From positions 1 through 19,636 of the forward strand of contig DQOT01000148.1 in NCBI GenBank assembly GCA_015658495.1: a DNA stretch of 19,636 bases, in the 5' to 3' direction. The stretch is from Fidelibacterota bacterium. GTDB taxonomy: Bacteria > Fidelibacterota > Marinisomatia > Marinisomatales > UBA1611. The translations under genes were made by a program, and so were the position numbers. This document shows, piece by piece, positions 14,749 through 19,636 of the stretch. The notes under the pieces were generated by a model. That model was not told the origin of the DNA. It worked only from the letters and a program-made list of their open reading frames with translations, and ran no database searches. The stretch's first letter is position 1, and each line of letters begins with the position of its first letter.

Positions 14749-17700
14749 TTTGTCCGGAAGGATTTCCACGTCAACGGATGCAATTCCCTCAGCCAGGGAA
14801 ACGCCGTTATTATCCAAGAATTTATATTGAATTTGCGCCTGAAAATATTCCTGTTCTGTTTCAGGCAGAATTAATGTCAGTGTGGAATCAAATCCACGAT
14901 GGTCTGCCATGGAAAATTGCTTAAGCCCTGAACTTGTATCAGTCACCGTGAACATGAATGATGTTTTTGTTGGCCTTACAAAATCTATATCCAGTGCATT
15001 TAAGTTGGACTCACCCATTAGTATTTCTGCCATGGCAGTTTTTTCAGGTAGGCTGATGGTTGCTTTTCTTCCTTTTACCTTCATTTTCAGATCGGTGGAG
15101 ATTCTGGCGGCTGATGTTGTATCAAAGGCTAAGTTGAAATACCGCCAATGCCACATTTTTCCAAATGCGGACAAATCCGTTAAATTGGCTTCTCCATCAA
15201 GTGCTGGACGAACATGTGGGGGATCATCTCTAAATGGACCCAGATCCGTTGCCGGCCAGGATTGATTAAAAGCCAGAATATCTTCCACGGTAATGTCATA
15301 GTCATTATTCAAATCAGCCCAGAGTTTGGAATAAAAATGGAGCGTATCCGTAACCCAAAGGGTATTGTAAGCCACCGCACTGTCCACAATGACCGTCACT
15401 GTATCATAACTCGCCAGGGTATCCGTCCAAATAACTGTGATGACAGAATCCCCGTATTCATGTGATGCCATAAAATTTGAATCTACAATTGAATTCACAG
15501 ACAGATCATAAACGTAGATGGGTCGATTGAATTTGATGGTGAGTGTATCGTTATTGAGAACGGAAAGAAATCCCGCAGAATCTGAAACAACATTCGGTGT
15601 AATTTTATTGACAACCGGAAAACTATCATCAAAATAAACACCATCTGTTCTTGCTGAGAAGGATTTATTGGTTGCCAAATCAGTGGCTTTGATGTACGTA
15701 TAATACAATGTGTCCCGGACTAAACTTAATCCAGTTACTGTCATGCTGTCTGTACTATCCGAACGCATCCAATTCAGAATATTGGTTGTATCTTCTCCTG
15801 TTCCAATGGCTATTTCATAAAAATCAATTTCTGTATTATCCGTAAAGTTTGACCAAATATAACTGAGTCGTGTAGAATCAATGGCATAATCCAGATCCAT
15901 AACCCAATACCCATCCATGATTGATCCCGTATCCGGATTTTGTGTATCAATGTAAATACTGTTTCCCCAGATTGTGTCAGAATAATTTCCAGCAGAATCA
16001 CGCACAAAAACACCTCCGAAGTAAATGCCGTCATTGGATAAACTCAATCCGCCCATCCCCGCTAAAGAACCCTGATCAGAAAGTGTCCAATCCAACACAT
16101 CCGTCGAATTTGAGTCCGTACCCAGCCCCACATAGGCATCCCTTAAGCCTGCAAGGGAATCAAACTGTGTCCAATACAGCGTGATTGAGTCAGACTGATT
16201 ATAATAATCAATGTCCTGTCCTTCATTTCCTTCCAACAGATTTGTGACCGACGGATTTGTTTTGTCCAATGTAACGGAACTGCCATTCATGGATGATAAA
16301 ACCTGATCACCCTCATTGCCTGCAGTATCATTATAGGTGATATAAAACGGGATTTGGCCTTCAGAATCAGTGGATAGAATTGTTTTTGTTATTGTCCAGG
16401 TTAACCCGGCATTAACGCCTGTACCTATCAATGAATCTAAAATTATGACAGCAGTTGCAGATGAAAGTCCTTCGCTGCCCGTAAAATTCAAGGAAATATT
16501 ATCAGAGACTTTGGCCCAAGTTGTATCTAACGCATTATCAGAATGGATAGTAACTTCTGTTAGAGATGGTACTGTTTCATCAATATGAAGCGTTGTATTA
16601 TCCGTTGTTCCTACTGTTTCATTCCCGGCCAGGTCTCTTGCGATCGCCGTGAATTGTGCATTTTCACTTTCTGCGAATCCTTCCATGGCTGTGAATTCCG
16701 GTCTTGTTATTTCGAGTTCCTGAGCACTTGTACCAAACCCGCCAGTGATGGGTATTTCATCTCCGAGATTTATATACGTATCTTCCCCAAATCTAACTTG
16801 GGGTTGAAAGGTACCGCCAATCAAGGTTTCATCATCGGGGACAGGCACGCGTAATGTGATGGAGTCATTACCCGCATTCCAATATCCAAAAACAACATTC
16901 CCCCCCGAAACAAAGACCGTATCCAATTCAAAATCGGCTGGCGGTGTCATATCAAATAAGACAGATGTTTCATTGGTTGTTTCTTCCACCGTATCCCCAA
17001 TATTTCCCACCAAGTCGGAAAACCCAATTTCGAATTCGATATATCCCTCTGCTTCGGTTCCATCCATAATTCGCCAAAAACGGAAAGGAGTCCTAGACTC
17101 GTTTTCAAAAGTAGTGTCTGCTTCAAACCCCGCAATGAGTACATTTATTATTAAAAGATCCTCATCTGAAATGAAATCAAGGAAAAGCGTGTCTTCAATA
17201 ATCGCCAATCCCCTATCCATGTCATTGGTTGATGAGAAAGAAACAGTTGTGAGAGTTGGTTTTGTGCCATCAAAACGAACGACACTACCATCCGTTGTAG
17301 AAGAAACATCAGTTCCCATATTTCCTGCTGTATCACCAAACACAATATTAAATGAAACCAGGCCGTCACTATCAGAATCCTGAAAAGAATAAGTTGATAT
17401 CCAATTCCTGTTTGAGCCACTATGAGTCGCATCCTGGTTTGAGATCTGCACCTTGATTGAATCCAATCCTTCTGCCGATGAAAATGTTAGGGTATCTGTG
17501 TCACCCACTTTTGCCAAGGAATCCGCGATGGTATTATTGGTGCGTTGAGTTACAGGTGCCAGTGTGGGTAAAATTTCGTCAATATGAATAGTGGAGGAAC
17601 TGGCAGATCCAGTCGTTGTATTTCCAGCTTTATCCCATATAATTGCCCGAAAGGTGGTATTCCCATTTTCGATATAATCAGATACACTTTCAAAATCCGC

Positions 17701-19636
17701 TTCCGATACTGAGATTAATTTGTCAGTCCCAAGATCACTTTCTTCGATACTAACTGTATCGGCTAAGTTGGAATAACCACCGCCAAAGGATGTTTGGAGT
17801 TGAATTCCTCCATTGGGCAATGTTTCATCATTCGGTATTGGAATAACAATATCTAGCGTTTGATTGGATGCATTCCAATACCCTGCTACTTCAATCCCAT
17901 TTTTAGAAACCACATCTCCAAGGGTGAAATCATCCGGTGGCGTCATATCAAATAATACAGAACTGCCATTCGTGGTTGCTGAAACCGTATTACCGGCATT
18001 TCCAACCCAATCCACGAAATCAAAAATAGAAAATGGGATAAATCCTTCTGCCTCGCTGCCTGTCATTTCATAAACAGCATTGTACACACTGCCGGAGGCA
18101 AAGGTTAAGTCAGGTGAATTGCCGGCGATGGTTACACTCAATGTGCGCAAGGTTTCAACCGATGTGAATTGCAGATACAGGGAATCACCCATGATGCATA
18201 TAGTTGTGTCGAGATTATTGTTACTGAATAATGCCACAAACGGCAATGTTGGCGATGTGCCATCAAACCGAACCTGTGAACCATCTTGCGTTGCGGTGAG
18301 TGTGTTTGATGGGTTCCCGGCGGAATCCGTCATTGAAATAGTAAACGTTACCCAGCCCTCTGTATCTGATTCTGTAAAAGTGTGTGTCGTGGAAAAATTT
18401 AGTCCATCCTGAGAGGGTGTTTTTACAGATCCTGCCAATTCAACACTTAAGTCCCGGTGAACTTCACTAATCGTAAATGATAATGTATCCACGGTGCCAA
18501 TACCGGCCAATGAATCTCCATACACATTATTGGTGGCCATCCGGGTTGATGAAAATTCGGGAATAGTTTTATCAAATTGAACATTTGTATTATTTGTGGT
18601 TGTATCCGCATCCGGCCCTGTGGCACCACCCAGATCTGAGTAGCTGATTAAAAATGGAATATCACCCTCATCATTACTATCATCCATAACATGGTATCCC
18701 TGGTACTGCGCCATGGAAAGTTCGTTATAGCTTGATGCTACACCGGCAATGGTTATGGTAATATTGTCCAATACTTCCGATGCAGTGAAGGTAACAAAGA
18801 CCGAATCTCCAACCTTAGCCCAAGAGGAATCTGAATTGTTTGATGCAATGGATGCAATGTCAATTTCCGGCGGATAGATATCATGATTCACATAACTTCC
18901 ATCTGTGGTGGCTGTCACTTGAATCCCGGGATTGCCAGCCCGGTCCTTAAAATCAATTGTATATTCCAAAATGCCTTCTGGTTCACTGCCGGTCAGGGTG
19001 AGAGTCGCTGTGTAACTGCCATCAGATTCAGTCAAGTTTGTGGCAAGTCCGGCAATTGTAACAACAATCGAATCCAGGATTAACGGTTCATCCGGCGTAA
19101 ATGTTAAATATATTTCATTGCCACCGATAGCAATTAATGTATTATTTTCATTATTGGATTCAATATGAACCAGATCCAGAGTCGGAGCTGTCCTGTCAAA
19201 AATAACCAAACTTTCATCGGTTGTTCCCGTAACTGGGTCACTTTCTAATTCAACTTGATCTGTTACAATAATTTCAAAGGTAATTTCACCTTCCGGGTCT
19301 GATTCCGTCATTTTATATTTTGCAGTATAAACTTGACCTCCGAGATCTGCAATGGTTGCGGATTGTGTTACAATTGTAGCAGTTTGTGATGTGAGAGTTT
19401 CTTCACCGGTGAAGGTTACAGTTACAGTATCGCCTACTTTGGCCCACTCAGTATCGGGATTATTGGATAAAATGGTCACTGGATTTATTGTGGGCTGCGT
19501 ATTATCAAAGGTTACCTCTGTTTCATCCGTGGTGGTACTAGAACCCTCTGTAGGATTTCCTCTAGAATCTGTAAGCGTGTCAATTTGGAATGGAATAACA
19601 CCTTCCGTATCACCCTCTTGCATTTCGTATGATGCT
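14476..19636 (-). CDS. Giant secreted Ig-like repeat protein with dockerin-like region and T9SS sorting domain (N-terminus outside window)
   Basis: At least 1,719 codons. The frame is open at the right edge (the last bases read ASYE before an internal Met at 19623), so signal peptide and further repeats are missing. Residues below are counted from that Met. Order: Ig-like A domains of about 103-106 residues (1-559, 682-891, 1015-1120), two longer B domains (559-682, 891-1015), two C domains (1120-1332), a Big_5-like domain (1332-1432), a dockerin-like segment (1434-1496), a beta-rich linker domain (1497-1622), and a sorting domain (1626-1715). I see a single Cys (476). The domain set implies a large surface or released adhesin or matrix protein exported through the outer membrane by the type IX system; this is inference from architecture. 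It overlaps marC by 9 bases tail to tail. Ligand unknown. Confidence 0.9.
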   Translation of the reverse strand, partial: ASYEMQEGDTEGVIPFQIDTLTDSRGNPTEGSSTTTDETEVTFDNTQPTINPVTILSNNPDTEWAKVGDTVTVTFTGEETLTSQTATIVTQSATIADLGGQVYTAKYKMTESDPEGEITFEIIVTDQVELESDPVTGTTDESLVIFDRTAPTLDLVHIESNNENNTLIAIGGNEIYLTFTPDEPLILDSIVVTIAGLATNLTESDGSYTATLTLTGSEPEGILEYTIDFKDRAGNPGIQVTATTDGSYVNHDIYPPEIDIASIASNNSDSSWAKVGDSVFVTFTASEVLDNITITIAGVASSYNELSMAQYQGYHVMDDSNDEGDIPFLISYSDLGGATGPDADTTTNNTNVQFDKTIPEFSSTRMATNNVYGDSLAGIGTVDTLSFTISEVHRDLSVELAGSVKTPSQDGLNFSTTHTFTESDTEGWVTFTISMTDSAGNPSNTLTATQDGSQVRFDGTSPTLPFVALFSNNNLDTTICIMGDSLYLQFTSVETLRTLSVTIAGNSPDLTFASGSVYNAVYEMTGSEAEGFIPFSIFDFVDWVGNAGNTVSATTNGSSVLFDMTPPDDFTLGDVVSKNGIEVAGYWNASNQTLDIVIPIPNDETLPNGGIQLQTSFGGGYSNLADTVSIEESDLGTDKLISVSEADFESVSDYIENGNTTFRAIIWDKAGNTTTGSASSSTIHIDEILPTLAPVTQRTNNTIADSLAKVGDTDTLTFSSAEGLDSIKVQISNQDATHSGSNRNWISTYSFQDSDSDGLVSFNIVFGDTAGNMGTDVSSTTDGSVVRFDGTKPTLTTVSFSSTNDMDRGLAIIEDTLFLDFISDEDLLIINVLIAGFEADTTFENESRTPFRFWRIMDGTEAEGYIEFEIGFSDLVGNIGDTVEETTNETSVLFDMTPPADFELDTVFVSGGNVVFGYWNAGNDSITLRVPVPDDETLIGGTFQPQVRFGEDTYINLGDEIPITGGFGTSAQELEITRPEFTAMEGFAESENAQFTAIARDLAGNETVGTTDNTTLHIDETVPSLTEVTIHSDNALDTTWAKVSDNISLNFTGSEGLSSATAVIILDSLIGTGVNAGLTWTITKTILSTDSEGQIPFYITYNDTAGNEGDQVLSSMNGSSVTLDKTNPSVTNLLEGNEGQDIDYYNQSDSITLYWTQFDSLAGLRDAYVGLGTDSNSTDVLDWTLSDQGSLAGMGGLSLSNDGIYFGGVFVRDSAGNYSDTIWGNSIYIDTQNPDTGSIMDGYWVMDLDYAIDSTRLSYIWSNFTDNTEIDFYEIAIGTGEDTTNILNWMRSDSTDSMTVTGLSLVRDTLYYTYIKATDLATNKSFSARTDGVYFDDSFPVVNKITPNVVSDSAGFLSVLNNDTLTIKFNRPIYVYDLSVNSIVDSNFMASHEYGDSVITVIWTDTLASYDTVTVIVDSAVAYNTLWVTDTLHFYSKLWADLNNDYDITVEDILAFNQSWPATDLGPFRDDPPHVRPALDGEANLTDLSAFGKMWHWRYFNLAFDTTSAARISTDLKMKVKGRKATISLPEKTAMAEILMGESNLNALDIDFVRPTKTSFMFTVTDTSSGLKQFSMADHRGFDSTLTLILPETEQEYFQAQIQYKFLDNNGVSLAEGIASVDVEILPDKFMVYNNYPNPFNPVTTIRYDLPEISNVDIIIYDLLGRTVRHLDLNKVQAGRHKFTWQGTNDVGNRVSTGIYFLQLRAGQETQIQKMLLLK
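15136..15324 (-). other. Dockerin-like calcium-binding segment
   Basis: Residues 1434-1496 of the giant protein. LWADLNNDYDITVEDILAF fits a calcium loop (Asp1437, Asn1439, Asp1441, Asp1443, Asp1448). A second, degenerate half is DGEANLTDLSAFGKMWHW. The two halves flank a proline-rich linker. FCB secreted proteins often have this segment just before the sorting domain. No cohesin partner is evident in this window. Confidence 0.7.
15628..16266 (-). repeat. Two C-type repeats of the giant protein
   Basis: Residues 1120-1226 and 1226-1332 are two related units of about 106 residues. Shared elements are D..NP near the start, LYW or SYIW strands, AYVGLGTD versus YEIAIGTGEDT, LDWTLSD versus LNWMRSD, and DSAGN versus DLATN near the end. 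They resemble fibronectin-like or Ig folds describing event-like repeats seen in other FCB surface proteins. Confidence 0.7.
16264..19636 (-). repeat. Tandem A-type and B-type Ig-like repeats, with an A-A-B super-repeat
   Basis: Eight full A units and one partial at the window edge (units start near residues 40, 143, 248, 351, 454, 682, 785 and 1015). They share D-x-x-x-PT, SNN or TNN, AKVGDTVTVTFT, the acidic turn [SD]x(E/D)G-x-(I/V)-x-F, D-x-AGN and TTDGS-x-V-x-FD. Two B units (559, 891) start DMTPP and contain GYWNA, (I/V)P(I/V)P(N/D)DET and DxAGN. The order A-A-A-A-A-B-A-A-B-A contains a tandem block of about 332 residues: 351-682 and 682-1015. Confidence 0.88.

Noticed and set aside
16856..17383. 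Plus-strand ORF of 175 aa inside the giant repeat gene
   Set aside because: Ser/Val/Pro-rich shadow that simply reflects the repeated minus-strand coding sequence.
16264..19636. CRISPR-like or transposon-derived repeats
   Set aside because: The repeats are about 310-370 bases, diverged at DNA level and in frame throughout, as expected for protein domain duplication.
1..19636. Defence island, toxin-antitoxin pair, prophage or insertion sequence
   Set aside because: No transposase, integrase, toxin, nuclease-helicase or phage structural motif was found in any supported coding region.

Overview
This window looks like a piece of a chromosome from a marine bacterium of the Fibrobacteres-Chlorobi-Bacteroidetes (FCB) superphylum, most probably Candidatus Neomarinimicrobiota (SAR406/Marinimicrobia). 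The placement is an inference. It rests on a huge secreted Ig-repeat protein ending in a Por/type IX secretion (T9SS) sorting domain, on a FCB-like promoter motif (TAnnTTTG), and on the near absence of Shine-Dalgarno sequences. No phylogeny could be run. No tRNA, rRNA, CRISPR array, insertion sequence or prophage gene is visible, and no gene-free stretch exceeds 300 bases.

Layout, left to right. (1) 1-822 is the 3' part of a gamma-glutamyltransferase gene, open at the left edge. It converges on a minus-strand pair, rlmN (3164-2058) then an M20D amidohydrolase (2022-856). (2) A short divergent spacer (3165-3306) carries a heptanucleotide repeat tract and leads into a plus-strand MoxR ATPase/DUF58 operon (3307-5206). 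(3) That operon converges on a minus-strand TPR lipoprotein (6407-5295), which lies downstream of a PfkB/adenosine-kinase-like sugar or nucleoside kinase (7520-6528). (4) The 219-base spacer 7521-7739 separates the kinase from a divergent metallophosphoesterase. It holds two CRP/FNR-type palindromes (one perfect, one with a single mismatch) and a good promoter, and is the clearest regulatory region in the window. (5) A long plus-strand run of housekeeping genes follows: cysteine desulfurase, mnmA, a small exported beta-rich protein, a membrane-anchored LytR_C protein, rsfS, argS and marC, with 1- to 29-base overlaps or abutting stop/start codons at most junctions. (6) From 14476 to the right edge, minus strand, lies at least 1,719 codons of a giant secreted protein: tandem Ig-like domains with a higher-order A-A-B repeat, then a dockerin-like segment, then a T9SS sorting domain. 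Its start is beyond the window.

How the genes work together. The desulfurase and MnmA form a sulfur relay for tRNA wobble 2-thiouridine. RlmN, RsfS and ArgS also serve translation. The LytR_C protein, MarC and the small exported protein are envelope proteins. MoxR and DUF58 are a chaperone-like ATPase and its vWA-like partner, without the usual Bat membrane genes beside them. Most genes here are ordinary. The observations most worth pursuing are the paired CRP-like operators at the kinase/phosphoesterase divide and the modular architecture of the giant secreted protein.
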